Shown piece by piece: positions 1 through 7,191 of a DNA stretch of 11,353 nucleotides. The notes below the pieces were generated by a model that saw only the letters and a list, made by a program, of their open reading frames with translations, had not been told where the DNA came from and did no database searches. A program made the translations under genes and the position numbers. Source of the DNA: Pseudomonadota bacterium. GTDB taxonomy: Bacteria > Pseudomonadota > Gammaproteobacteria > Enterobacterales > Enterobacteriaceae. The DNA lies in contig JAFACP010000153.1 of NCBI GenBank assembly GCA_023425455.1, positions 1-11,353 of the forward strand, given 5' to 3'. How positions within the stretch are numbered: the stretch's first letter is position 1; the number at the start of each line of letters is the position of its first letter.

Positions 1-400
1 GGTTTTCCCAGGTCGGGTCGCTGACCCATACCCCGGAATCCGGGAAATATTTTTTCAGGAAATCAGCGCCCACTTTCAGCGCACCCGAGCCGCCCAGCGT
101 CTGAATGGTTGCCACGCGTTGTTCCGTCAGCACCGGGTGACTCGCACCAAACAGCAAGGGCGCAAGGGTGTTTCGGTAGGCATTGAGCCCTTCCATCGGC
201 AGATAGAGCGATGCGCCGTGTGGGGCGGCATTGAGACGCGCTTCGGCTTCGGCCACGGCCTGCAGCTGAGGAATGATACCGTCCTCGTTGTAATACAGGC
301 CAATGCTGAGGTTCACTTTGTCGCTGCGAGGATCTTCTTTAAAACGCTCCATTAAGGAGAGAATGGGGTCGCCGGCGTAGGCGTCAACTTTCTGAAACAC
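1..400 (-). CDS. tyrB: Aromatic-amino-acid aminotransferase TyrB, 5' part only
   Basis: This is the first 133 codons of a pyridoxal-phosphate class I aminotransferase; the rest lies beyond the left edge. TyrB catalyses the last transamination in tyrosine and phenylalanine synthesis and also acts on leucine, with 2-oxoglutarate/glutamate as partner, in the cytoplasm. The visible protein begins [20 protein letters not shown] and carries the family's [11 protein letters not shown] and [20 protein letters not shown] blocks, which I recognise as E. coli-like TyrB rather than the close paralogue AspC. The catalytic lysine is not in the window. The start is GTG at 398-400, preceded by a GGAGA ribosome site about 8 nt upstream; as I recall, E. 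coli tyrB also starts with GTG. The gene follows alr on the same strand after a 120-nt gap without an obvious terminator. Confidence 0.95.
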   Translation of the reverse strand, partial: MFQKVDAYAGDPILSLMERFKEDPRSDKVNLSIGLYYNEDGIIPQLQAVAEAEARLNAAPHGASLYLPMEGLNAYRNTLAPLLFGASHPVLTEQRVATIQTLGGSGALKVGADFLKKYFPDSGVWVSDPTWEN

Positions 401-449
401 GCGATGGTTCTCCGGAATTCGATGAGGCAGGGTTTTCCACAATAAACCG

Positions 450-478
450 GATATGGCAGAAGATCGAGAGGATGTTAA
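450..478 (-). promoter_or_regulatory. Candidate tyrB promoter (weak)
   Basis: Reading the minus strand, TTAACA (473-478, five of six matches to the -35 consensus) is followed after exactly 17 nt by CATATC (450-455, three of six matches to the -10). It lies about 50 nt upstream of the tyrB GTG. The -10 is poor, so this is a tentative call. No TyrR box of the form TGTAAA-N6-TTTACA is visible around it. Confidence 0.25.
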
Positions 479-520
479 TAAAGCTGAAGTGAGGAGAAAT
501 TCCGCACTCCAGCCATGGCG

Positions 521-1600
521 TCAGTCAATGTACTTCATCGCCACCCGCGAGGTCAGGCGCGTGATAAGTTCGTAAGCACTCACATTCGTAATTTCAGCGA
601 TGCGTTCAACGGGGAGGCCTTCCCCCCACATCACCACGTCGTCGCCGGCCCGGTCGCGGGCATCCGGCCCCAGATCGACGCAAATCATATCCATCGCCAC
701 CCGACCGACAATCGTCACTTCGCGGCCATTCACCAGCACCGGCGTGCCGGACGGCGCAGCGCGGGGGTAGCCGTCACCATAGCCCATCGCCACGACGCCC
801 AGCCGGGTATCGCGCTCGCTCACCCAGGTACCGCCGTAGCCGACCGGCTCACCGGCCTTGTGCTCGCGAACGGCAATCAGCTGCGAGACCAGCGACATCA
901 CCGGCAGGAAGCCAAAATCGGCCCCGCGGGATTGTCCTTCGAGCGGCGACACGCCATACAGGATAATGCCCGGACGTACCCAGTCGAAGTGCGACTGCGG
1001 CCACAGCAAAACGCCGCCGGAGGCGGCAATCGAGCGCATCCCTGGCTTGCCTTCGCAGAAGGTGTTGAAGATATCGAGCTGGCGCTCGGTCGCCCCGCTT
1101 TCGGGCTCATCTGCCCGTGCGAAATGGCTCACGATATTCACCGGCTGGCGCACATTCTTACACTGACAGAGGCGCTGATAAAATGCCTGCGCCTCTTCCG
1201 GTCGAACGCCCAGGCGGTGCATTCCGGTGTCGAGCTTCATCCATACGGTGACCGGTTCGCGCAGTTCAGCTGTTTCGAGGGCAGCAAGCTGCTCTTCGTT
1301 ATGCACCGCCGTATGCAGATGCATCTCGGCGATGGTTGGCAGATCTGCCGCGTCAAAGAAGCCTTCAAGCAGCAGAATGGGTTGGCTGATACCGCCTTCC
1401 CGCAGGCGCAGTGCCTCTTCGAGACGGGCGACGCCAAAGGCGTCGGCATCGGGGAGCGTTCGCGCGGTCTCAGGAAGACCGTGTCCGTAAGCGTTCGCTT
1501 TCACGACTGCAACGAGTTTGCTGGCAGGCGCCAGTTCACGCAGACGTTGCAGGTTGTGTCGCAGAGCGCGGCGGTTAATAACAACAGTTGCCGCTTGCAT
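521..1600 (-). CDS. alr: Alanine racemase, biosynthetic (Alr)
   Basis: A PLP-dependent cytoplasmic enzyme that interconverts L- and D-alanine and supplies D-alanine for peptidoglycan. The 359-residue length equals the E. coli enzyme. Key residues are in place: the PLP lysine K34 in [12 protein letters not shown]122 and R129 in [11 protein letters not shown], and the second catalytic base Y255 in GYGGTW. The N-terminal two-thirds is the TIM-barrel domain and the C-terminal part the beta domain ([14 protein letters not shown]). It starts only 9 nt after the dnaB stop. The ribosome site AAGGA overlaps the dnaB stop codon (TAAGGA), so dnaB and alr are probably cotranscribed and alr translation may be coupled. 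A long open frame on the opposite strand (515-1786) is a shadow of this gene and the end of dnaB. Confidence 0.97.
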   Translation of the reverse strand: MQAATVVINRRALRHNLQRLRELAPASKLVAVVKANAYGHGLPETARTLPDADAFGVARLEEALRLREGGISQPILLLEGFFDAADLPTIAEMHLHTAVHNEEQLAALETAELREPVTVWMKLDTGMHRLGVRPEEAQAFYQRLCQCKNVRQPVNIVSHFARADEPESGATERQLDIFNTFCEGKPGMRSIAASGGVLLWPQSHFDWVRPGIILYGVSPLEGQSRGADFGFLPVMSLVSQLIAVREHKAGEPVGYGGTWVSERDTRLGVVAMGYGDGYPRAAPSGTPVLVNGREVTIVGRVAMDMICVDLGPDARDRAGDDVVMWGEGLPVERIAEITNVSAYELITRLTSRVAMKYID

Positions 1601-1609
1601 TTCAAATCC

Positions 1610-3022
1610 TTATTCGTCGTCGTACTGCGGCCCCGCGTAGTTATCAAAGCGCGACCATTGACCATTAAACGTCAGACGCACCGTGCCAATCGGGCCGTTA
1701 CGCTGCTTACCGATAATAATTTCGGCGATCCCTTTCAGGTCGCTGTTTTCGTGATACACCTCATCACGGTAAATAAACATGATTAAGTCGGCATCCTGCT
1801 CGATTGAGCCGGATTCACGCAGGTCGGAGTTGACCGGGCGTTTGTCGGCACGTTGTTCCAGCGAGCGGTTTAGCTGGGAGAGCGCCACCACCGGAACCTG
1901 CAGCTCTTTCGCCAGCGCCTTCAGCGAGCGGGAGATCTCGGCGATCTCAAGCGTACGGTTGTCGGAAAGCGACGGCACGCGCATCAACTGGAGGTAGTCG
2001 ATCATAATCAGGCCGATCCCGCCATATTCACGGGCGATACGCCGCGCGCGGGAGCGCACTTCGGTGGGCGTCAGGCCGGAGGAGTCATCGATATAAATAT
2101 TCCGTTTTTCCAGCAAAATGCCCATGGTGCCGGAGATCCGCGCCCAGTCTTCGTCATCGAGCTGGCCGGTACGAATGCGGGTCTGATCGACCCGCGACAG
2201 CGAGGCCAGAGAACGCATCATGATCTGTTCTGATGGCATCTCAAGACTAAAGATCAGTACCGGTTTATCCTGCAACATCGCTGCGTTTTCGACGAGGTTC
2301 ATCGCAAATGTCGTTTTACCCATCGACGGACGCGCAGCAACAATGATCAAATCCGATGGCTGCAGGCCGGCGGTTTTCTTGTTCAGATCGTCATAGCCGG
2401 TATTCACCCCGGTCACACCGTCGTGTGGCTGCTGGAACAGCTGTTCGATACGCGCAACGGTGGCGTCGAGCACATCGGCGATATTTTTTGGCCCTTCGTC
2501 TTTATTCGCGCGGCTTTCGGCAATTTTAAAAACGCGAGATTCGGCTAAATCCAGCAGATCTTCGCTGCTGCGACCCTGCGGGTCGAAACCGGCCTCGGCG
2601 ATTTCGTTGGCCACGGAAATCATCTCGCGAACAACGGCACGTTCACGCACAATGTCCGCATAGGCACTGATGTTCGCCGCACTTGGCGTATTTTTTGACA
2701 GTTCAGCCAGATAGGCGAAACCGCCGACGCTGTCCAGTTGTCCCTGACGTTCCAGCGATTCCGCGAGGGTGATCAGGTCTATCGGGCTGCCCGACTCCTG
2801 CAGGCGCGCCATTTCGGTGAAGATATGGCGGTGCGGACGGGTATAGAAATCGTCAGACACGACGCGCTCGGCGACATCGTCCCAGCGTTCGTTATCCAGC
2901 ATTAAACCGCCCAACACCGACTGCTCCGCTTCAATCGAGTGCGGCGGGACTTTTAACCCGGCGACCTGAATATCACGTTCACGGGGTTCAGTCTGTTTGT
3001 TGAAGGGTTTGTTTCCTGCCAT
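1610..3022 (-). CDS. dnaB: Replicative DNA helicase DnaB
   Basis: The hexameric 5'-3' helicase that unwinds DNA at the replication fork and binds DnaG primase and the DnaC loader. The 470-residue protein has the N-terminal primase-interaction domain (roughly 25-150), a linker helix, and the RecA-like C-terminal ATPase. The Walker A loop is ARPSMGKTT, with K236, and the Walker B is IGLIMIDYLQL, with D342. The GKQRNGPIG segment near residue 440 is the end of the conserved motor core. There is no intein. I chose ATG 3020-3022 because it gives MAGNKPFNK, the known N-terminus; a frame open 8 codons further upstream is rejected. It is one residue shorter than E. coli DnaB, in the flexible N-terminal tail. 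The ribosome site is weak. It is divergent from qor across 65 bases and is followed 9 nt later by alr. Confidence 0.98.
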   Translation of the reverse strand: MAGNKPFNKQTEPRERDIQVAGLKVPPHSIEAEQSVLGGLMLDNERWDDVAERVVSDDFYTRPHRHIFTEMARLQESGSPIDLITLAESLERQGQLDSVGGFAYLAELSKNTPSAANISAYADIVRERAVVREMISVANEIAEAGFDPQGRSSEDLLDLAESRVFKIAESRANKDEGPKNIADVLDATVARIEQLFQQPHDGVTGVNTGYDDLNKKTAGLQPSDLIIVAARPSMGKTTFAMNLVENAAMLQDKPVLIFSLEMPSEQIMMRSLASLSRVDQTRIRTGQLDDEDWARISGTMGILLEKRNIYIDDSSGLTPTEVRSRARRIAREYGGIGLIMIDYLQLMRVPSLSDNRTLEIAEISRSLKALAKELQVPVVALSQLNRSLEQRADKRPVNSDLRESGSIEQDADLIMFIYRDEVYHENSDLKGIAEIIIGKQRNGPIGTVRLTFNGQWSRFDNYAGPQYDDE

Positions 3023-3087
3023 AGTGAATGGAGTTACCGAGATCAAGAGTGGGTCGAAAGATTACCACATTTTCTTATGGAGGAAGC

Positions 3088-4071
3088 ATGGCAACGCGTA
3101 TTGAATTTCACAAGCATGGTGGCCCTGACGTACTCAACGCCGTGGAGTTTACCCCCGCAGCACCGGGGGATAACGAAATCCAGGTCGAAAACAAAGCGAT
3201 TGGCATCAACTACATCGACACCTATATTCGCGGCGGCCTCTACCCGCCTCCGTCACTGCCGAGCGGGCTGGGCACCGAGGCCGCGGGGGTGGTTATCCGC
3301 GTGGGCAGCGCCGTTACGCATATAAAAGAGGGCGATCGCGTGGTGTATGCGCAGTCCGCGCTGGGGGCCTACAGTTCGGTGCATAATGTCCCGGCCGATA
3401 AAGCCGCCATTTTACCGCGCACGATCGCCTTTGAGCAGGCGGCGGCAGCGTTCCTGAAAGGGCTAACGGTGTACTATCTGCTGCGTAAAACCTACGAAAT
3501 TAAACCCGAAGAGCCGTTCCTGTTTCATGCCGCTGCCGGTGGCGTGGGGCTGATCGCCTGTCAGTGGGCGAAAGCGCTGGGGGCGAAACTGATCGGCACC
3601 GTGGGCAATGGGCAGAAAGCCCAGCGCGCCCTGCAGGCTGGTGCGTGGCAGGTGATTAATTACCGGGAAGAGAGCATTGTTGAACGGGTCAAGGAGATCA
3701 CGGGCGGCAAAAAAGTACGCGTGGTGTATGACTCGGTGGGGAAAGATACCTGGGAGGCGTCCCTGGACTGCCTGCAGCGTCGTGGGCTGATGGTGAGCTT
3801 CGGCAATGCGTCAGGTGCCGTGACCGGGGTGAACCTTGGCATACTGAATCAGAAAGGTTCCCTGTACGTGACTCGCCCTTCCCTGCAAGGTTATATCACC
3901 AACCGGGAAGAACTTGAGGAAGCCAGCAACGAACTGTTCTCGCTGATCGCCAGCGGGGTGATCAAAGTGGATGTGGCTGATTCGCAGAAATTTCCGCTGC
4001 TCGATGCGAAGCGGGCGCATGAGGTACTGGAAAGCCGGGCCACGCAGGGCTCGAGTTTACTCATTCCCTGA
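3088..4071 (+). CDS. qor: NADPH:quinone oxidoreductase (zeta-crystallin type)
   Basis: A cytoplasmic medium-chain dehydrogenase/reductase that reduces quinones with NADPH. The protein is 327 residues, the same length as E. coli Qor. It has the N-terminal GroES-like domain (IGINYIDTYIRGGLYPPP, LGTEAAGVV near 61-69) and a Rossmann domain with the dinucleotide loop HAAAGGVGLIACQ at 147-159. It ends in the typical ESRATQGSSLLIP. The catalytic and structural zinc ligands of alcohol dehydrogenases are absent, as expected for the quinone oxidoreductase branch. The start is ATG 3088 because it gives MATRIEFHKHGG and follows a very good ribosome site (GGAGG at 3079-3083). A frame starting 20 codons upstream would overlap the dnaB promoter region and is rejected. 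It is divergent from dnaB and ends just before a strong terminator. Confidence 0.96.
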   Translation: MATRIEFHKHGGPDVLNAVEFTPAAPGDNEIQVENKAIGINYIDTYIRGGLYPPPSLPSGLGTEAAGVVIRVGSAVTHIKEGDRVVYAQSALGAYSSVHNVPADKAAILPRTIAFEQAAAAFLKGLTVYYLLRKTYEIKPEEPFLFHAAAGGVGLIACQWAKALGAKLIGTVGNGQKAQRALQAGAWQVINYREESIVERVKEITGGKKVRVVYDSVGKDTWEASLDCLQRRGLMVSFGNASGAVTGVNLGILNQKGSLYVTRPSLQGYITNREELEEASNELFSLIASGVIKVDVADSQKFPLLDAKRAHEVLESRATQGSSLLIP

Positions 4072-4076
4072 CCCCC

Positions 4077-4118
4077 AAAAAGAAATTGGGCTTCCCGTGG
4101 GAAGCCCTTTCTTTTTTT
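4077..4118. terminator. qor terminator, nearly symmetric
   Basis: A perfect 8-bp stem, GGGCTTCC (4088-4095) and GGAAGCCC (4100-4107), encloses the tetraloop CGTG. It is followed by TTTCTTTTTTT on the plus strand and preceded by AAAAAGAAATT, which reads as a U-rich tail on the minus strand. It therefore fits a rho-independent terminator for qor and could also stop pspG transcription coming the other way. Confidence 0.93.
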
Positions 4119-4254
4119 AGTTCGGCTGTATGTAGGGTACAGCTCGATGAATGCTTTAGCGGCGGTCATAGTGACAGATTCGATAAGTAAATCCTATTCC
4201 GTTCTAACAATGTTGCCGGAAAAGTTGCAGGTATGTGACGAACCCCTCAATACC

Positions 4255-4497
4255 CTAGTAACGATAACGGTTATTACGCTGATAATTTGGCACTTTTGGC
4301 GATTTCATCGCCCGAATGACCCACACCACAACAACCGCCAGCAGTAACCACGGCAGCAGTTTGATCGTCAACGCAAATAACCCGCCGATAAACATGACCA
4401 CCGTCGCGACGATGATTGCCGCCAGAATACCGAGCAGTGAAACGCCCGTGACCAGCAGCATGACAAAAAAACCGATGACAAAAAGCAGTTCCAGCAT
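4255..4497 (-). CDS. pspG: Phage shock protein PspG
   Basis: A small inner-membrane protein of the phage-shock (extracytoplasmic stress) response, under PspF control in E. coli. The 80-residue protein begins MLELLFVIGFFVMLLVTG and ends in a basic, tyrosine-rich tail (RNNRYRY), matching E. coli PspG in length and almost throughout in sequence. It shows two hydrophobic stretches, about 1-43 (probably two helices) and 48-63, consistent with a multi-spanning membrane protein. The ribosome site GGGAGA lies about 7 nt upstream of the ATG. The gene is convergent with qor and lies downstream of dusA. It is separated from dusA by a terminator and has its own sigma-54 promoter, so it should be expressed on stress independently of dusA. 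Confidence 0.95.
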   Translation of the reverse strand: MLELLFVIGFFVMLLVTGVSLLGILAAIIVATVVMFIGGLFALTIKLLPWLLLAVVVVWVIRAMKSPKVPNYQRNNRYRY

Positions 4498-4533
4498 GAT
4501 TCTCTCCCGACGATCCTGTGATGTCTGATTGTT

Positions 4534-4549
4534 TACAAGAAACGTGCCA
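4534..4549 (-). promoter_or_regulatory. Sigma-54 (RpoN) promoter of pspG
   Basis: On the minus strand TGGCACGTTTCTTGTA matches the -24/-12 consensus TGGCAC-N5-TTGCW, with only T for C at the -12 element. The spacing of the GG and G(C/T) dinucleotides is right. It lies about 37 nt upstream of the pspG ATG. This agrees with established knowledge that psp genes use sigma-54 with the activator PspF. Confidence 0.9.
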
Positions 4550-4553
4550 TAAC

Positions 4554-4566
4554 TAACCCATTGTTA
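4554..4566 (-). promoter_or_regulatory. IHF-like site upstream of the pspG promoter
   Basis: The minus strand reads TAACAATGGGTTA, eight of nine defined positions of the IHF consensus WATCAA-N4-TTR. It sits directly upstream of the -24 element, where DNA bending could help a distant PspF site contact sigma-54 polymerase. IHF matches are common by chance, so this rests mainly on position. Confidence 0.3.
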
Positions 4567-4601
4567 TTAAAACAAAACGCCCCGCAGCACTCTGCAGGGC
4601 G
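4565..4601 (-). terminator. dusA rho-independent terminator
   Basis: On the minus strand CGCCCTGCAG (4592-4601), loop AGTG, and CTGCGGGGCG (4578-4587) form a 10-bp stem with one U-G wobble. The stem is followed by TTTTGTTTT. It lies 30 nt after the dusA stop and insulates dusA from pspG. Confidence 0.9.
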
Positions 4602-4630
4602 TGGTGAATTTGACCATCTTTTAGTGAGAT

Positions 4631-5626
4631 TTACTGCTTGTCGGCAACCAGACGCAGCGCCTGTTCCAGAACCTCGACATCCGCACCCGCTTTATGCGCA
4701 TTTTCACTCAGATAACGACGCCACTGACGCGCCCCCGGGATCCCCTGGAACAAGCCGAGCATGTGGCGGGTGATATGACCGAGCCAGGTGCCGTTACTGA
4801 GTTCGCGTTCGATGTACGGATACATTGCGCGCACGACGGCAACCGGATCGCTGTCCGCCCCTTCCACGCCAAAGATTTCACGATCGACCGTCGTCAGGAT
4901 CCCCGGATTCTGATACGCCTCACGTCCCACCATCACGCCATCCATGTGCGCGAGATGCGCTTTGGCCTCGTCCAGCGACGTGATGCCGCCGTTAATCGAC
5001 AGGGTCAGATGCGGGAAGTCACGTTTCAGCTGATATACGCGCGGGTAGTCCAGCGGCGGGATTTCACGGTTCTCTTTCGGGCTCAGACCGGAGAGCCAGG
5101 CTTTACGGGCATGGATGATGAACATTTCGCACTCGCCCTGTCCCGCCACCGTATTGATAAAGTCACACAGGAATTCATAGCTATCCTGGTCATCAATGCC
5201 GATACGGGTTTTGACCGTCACCGGAATCGACACAACATCGCGCATCGCCTTGACGCAGTCAGCGACAAGCTGCGCGTTCCCCATCAGACAGGCACCAAAC
5301 ATGCCGTTTTGTACGCGGTCGGACGGACAACCGACATTCAGATTGATCTCGTCATAACCGCGCACCTGCGCCAGTTTCGCGCACTGCGCAAGCGCCGCCG
5401 GATCGCTGCCACCCAGCTGCAGCGCGACCGGGTGCTCTTCTTCACTGTAGGCCAGATAGTCACCCTTGCCGTGGATAATCGCACCGGTGGTCACCATCTC
5501 GGTATACAGCAGGGTGTGACGGGAGAGTTGACGCAGGAAATAACGGCAGTGTCTGTCCGTCCAGTCCAGCATGGGCGCGATAGAGAAACGGTGGGCCGGG
5601 AAAGCGGTCTGTAATTCTGACGACAT
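4631..5626 (-). CDS. dusA: tRNA-dihydrouridine(20/20a) synthase DusA
   Basis: An FMN- and NADPH-dependent enzyme that reduces uridine 20/20a in the tRNA D-loop to dihydrouridine. The 331-residue protein has the Dus TIM barrel: [12 protein letters not shown] near residues 17-28, the catalytic cysteine C100 in [15 protein letters not shown]139 in [11 protein letters not shown]172 in IIHARKAW, and the FMN-phosphate loops SINGGI (210-215) and [12 protein letters not shown] (230-241). The C-terminal helical domain contains [21 protein letters not shown], a DusA hallmark. The first 13 residues differ from E. coli DusA, where the N-terminus is variable. I kept ATG 5624-5626: an in-frame TAG lies about 35 nt upstream and there is no ATG, GTG or TTG between. 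The ribosome site is poor. Confidence 0.96.
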   Translation of the reverse strand: MSSELQTAFPAHRFSIAPMLDWTDRHCRYFLRQLSRHTLLYTEMVTTGAIIHGKGDYLAYSEEEHPVALQLGGSDPAALAQCAKLAQVRGYDEINLNVGCPSDRVQNGMFGACLMGNAQLVADCVKAMRDVVSIPVTVKTRIGIDDQDSYEFLCDFINTVAGQGECEMFIIHARKAWLSGLSPKENREIPPLDYPRVYQLKRDFPHLTLSINGGITSLDEAKAHLAHMDGVMVGREAYQNPGILTTVDREIFGVEGADSDPVAVVRAMYPYIERELSNGTWLGHITRHMLGLFQGIPGARQWRRYLSENAHKAGADVEVLEQALRLVADKQ

Positions 5627-5663
5627 GGCGAAATAGTAAGCATCTGCTGGAAAAAGGGGCGCT

Positions 5664-5672
5664 ACTATAGCA
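5664..5672 (-). promoter_or_regulatory. Extended -10 promoter of dusA
   Basis: The minus strand reads TGCTATAGT: an extended -10 TG plus TATAGT (five of six matches). It lies about 38 nt upstream of the dusA ATG. No -35 is recognisable because that position falls in the preceding terminator hairpin, which suits an extended -10 promoter. Confidence 0.5.
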
Positions 5673-5703
5673 CAAAGAAAAGCCGGAGGCGCTACGCCTC
5701 CGG
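5673..5703 (-). terminator. Terminator of the TraF-like gene
   Basis: On the minus strand a perfect 9-bp stem CCGGAGGCG/CGCCTCCGG (5683-5691 and 5695-5703) with loop TAG is followed by CTTTTCTTTG. It starts 6 nt after the stop codon of the upstream gene and ends directly at the dusA promoter. Confidence 0.9.
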
Positions 5704-5709
5704 TCCACG

Positions 5710-7020
5710 TTAGAACGTCAGGCTAAGCTGTGCCCCTGCGCCCCAGGTTTCGTCTTCACCGTACAGCCCCATCAGGTCAATATGCACGGTATTAAACGGC
5801 GCAAAGCCGACGCCGCCGGTAAAGACATTACTGTCATTCCCTTTCACATCAGCACGATAACCGGCACGCACCGCCAGCCAGCTCAGCGGCGTCACCTCGG
5901 CACCGACACCGACATATTGCGCGTTTTCTTCGCTTTTAAAGCCTTTGGTTTCGGTCAAATCAGCGTCTGCGGTCAGGGTCAGCAGATCGTTATGCCAGGC
6001 GGCCCCCGCCGTGACCAGCGGGCGGATCTGATAAGTGTCTTTATAGCTCACCACCTCTCCCGTACGCCCGTTGCGGATGCGAATATCTTTGGTATCAATA
6101 TCGCGAGACATCAGGTTTTGCCCGCTTACGCCTACCGTCCAGTGCTCACCGAAATCGGCGGCGATGCCGGCATCAACGTTAAAACCGGTGTCGTCGGTAC
6201 GGTAACGACTGTCGTTCCACTTGTTACTGTCGTAATCGTAAATCGACGTGGTGTAGTTATAGACCCAGGTTTTTTGCAATTTTGGCGTGACGCCAATTGA
6301 AACCGGAACGCCCCCAACATCAAACTGACGGGCTACGGCAATGCCATAGTCGGAGACAATCGCCACCCGACCAGACGCCGTTGAGTTGAGGTTTTTGGTG
6401 ATTTGATCGCTGCCATTAACGGCCGCATCCAGCGCAACGCCAGCGGCCACCGCATTGCTATTTTGAATGCCGCGCAGATAATCAATATCCTGCTGGTCAA
6501 TAGACGAACTGACGCGTCCGTGGGCATATCCTTTCGCCATAAAGGCCACGGAAAGCACATCGTTAGGGATGCTTACGGCGATACCTGCGCCTGCCGTGGC
6601 GCGTGCAGTTTTGCCGTTGAGATAATCCAGCTCATCTGCCAGATCTTTCGCCGCCCCCTGGAACTGGTTAATTGATCCTGACGGGTTGGAGATAATCTCT
6701 GCAGGCGTGAGGCGATCCACCACACCCTTGTAGCGATTGATTTTATCGTTGATATTATCGATTTCGTCCTGAAGATTGTCTTTATCCGTAATCTGCGCGC
6801 CGACGGCAGGTAAAATCACCGTCACATCATCATCAGGTTTTGCCTTTGCCAGCAGCGCCGGGTTCAGCAGCACCCCGCTGCCATAGCTGCCTGCCGCAAC
6901 GCCCGTTCCCCCCATCGCATCACTGCGCGCTTCTGTCCAGGTATTGGCGGCATACGCCTGATTCGCCATCAGCAAAGAGACAGCGCAGCCTATCACCGAA
7001 AATGTAAAATGTTTTTTCAC
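5710..7020 (-). CDS. TraF-like (TraF_2) predicted outer-membrane beta-barrel protein
   Basis: A 436-residue exported protein of the group usually annotated as 'conjugal transfer protein TraF' (TraF_2), related in style to FadL/OmpP1-type barrels. Residues 1-24 ([24 protein letters not shown]) are a clear signal peptide with cleavage after AYA. The [10 protein letters not shown] and LLNPALLA blocks (about 33-58, NPA at 53-55) resemble the N-terminus of FadL-like barrels. Residues about 79-135 contain heptad-like, charged helices. The remainder is alternating polar/hydrophobic beta strands ending in LSLTF, the terminal phenylalanine typical of BamA-inserted barrels. I chose GTG 7018-7020 because it places the signal peptide at the N-terminus; an in-frame GTG 17 codons upstream would bury it. 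The ribosome site is weak. No conjugation gene is nearby, so the 'TraF' name is only a family label. Ligand and role are unknown. Confidence 0.8.
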   Translation of the reverse strand: MKKHFTFSVIGCAVSLLMANQAYAANTWTEARSDAMGGTGVAAGSYGSGVLLNPALLAKAKPDDDVTVILPAVGAQITDKDNLQDEIDNINDKINRYKGVVDRLTPAEIISNPSGSINQFQGAAKDLADELDYLNGKTARATAGAGIAVSIPNDVLSVAFMAKGYAHGRVSSSIDQQDIDYLRGIQNSNAVAAGVALDAAVNGSDQITKNLNSTASGRVAIVSDYGIAVARQFDVGGVPVSIGVTPKLQKTWVYNYTTSIYDYDSNKWNDSRYRTDDTGFNVDAGIAADFGEHWTVGVSGQNLMSRDIDTKDIRIRNGRTGEVVSYKDTYQIRPLVTAGAAWHNDLLTLTADADLTETKGFKSEENAQYVGVGAEVTPLSWLAVRAGYRADVKGNDSNVFTGGVGFAPFNTVHIDLMGLYGEDETWGAGAQLSLTF

Positions 7021-7038
7021 AGTATGCTCGTCTTTATA

Positions 7039-7068
7039 GTCTGTTATGAAATAACCCCTGTCTGTTAT
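7039..7068. repeat. Paired 9-bp direct repeats and embedded palindrome upstream of the TraF-like gene
   Basis: GTCTGTTAT occurs at 7039-7047 and again at 7060-7068, exactly 21 bp apart (two helical turns). The first copy overlaps a perfect inverted repeat GTTAT-GAA-ATAAC (7043-7055). The 15-mer TGTTATGAAATAACC agrees with the Zur-box core TGTTATANTATAACA at 11 of 14 defined positions. It lies about 20-50 nt upstream of the GTG start, where a regulator could act. The promoter itself is not clear: TATAAA at 7033-7038 is too close to the start and lacks a -35. Confidence 0.45.
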
Positions 7069-7191
7069 CACCCAAACAGGAACGAACTATTGCTGTGAAT
7101 AAGGACAAAAAGACCCGCCATTTCCCTAAGTTAAATTACTGCCGGACCTGTTGTAATTTGTGACGGCCCTCAATATTTATAGAAGAGGAAA

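Noticed and set aside
515..1786. Long 423-codon open frame on the plus strand opposite alr and the end of dnaB
   Set aside because: The minus-strand alr and dnaB are unmistakable, with all catalytic residues. The plus frame gives a histidine/arginine-rich product with no recognisable domain, typical of antisense shadows in GC-rich genes.
3034..3062. Promoter for qor in the dnaB-qor gap (TTACCG, 17 nt, AAAGAT)
   Set aside because: Both hexamers match the consensus at only three of six positions, no better than chance in a gap of this size.
4147..4347. Small plus-strand open frame between qor and pspG (66 codons)
   Set aside because: It starts after the qor terminator, has no good ribosome site, and its second half is antisense to pspG.
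4694..5614. 306-codon open frame on the plus strand opposite dusA
   Set aside because: It is fully covered by DusA, whose sequence is family-typical throughout. The product is compositionally odd and has no motif.
5683..5703. REP/BIME element from the GCCGGAGGCG palindrome
   Set aside because: The palindrome resembles REP ends, but it is single, lies 6 nt after a stop codon and is followed by a U-rich tract. A terminator explains it better.
5782..6300. 172-codon open frame on the plus strand opposite the TraF-like gene
   Set aside because: It is antisense to a frame with a signal peptide, beta strands and its own terminator; there is no ribosome site or domain.
5710..7020. Conjugation-related function for the TraF-like gene
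   Set aside because: No other transfer gene, relaxase, oriT or plasmid feature is present, and the protein looks like an outer-membrane barrel rather than the thioredoxin-like F-plasmid TraF.
7033..7038. TATAAA as the -10 of the TraF-like gene
   Set aside because: It would place the transcript start only about 6 nt before the GTG, leaving no room for a ribosome site, and there is no -35.
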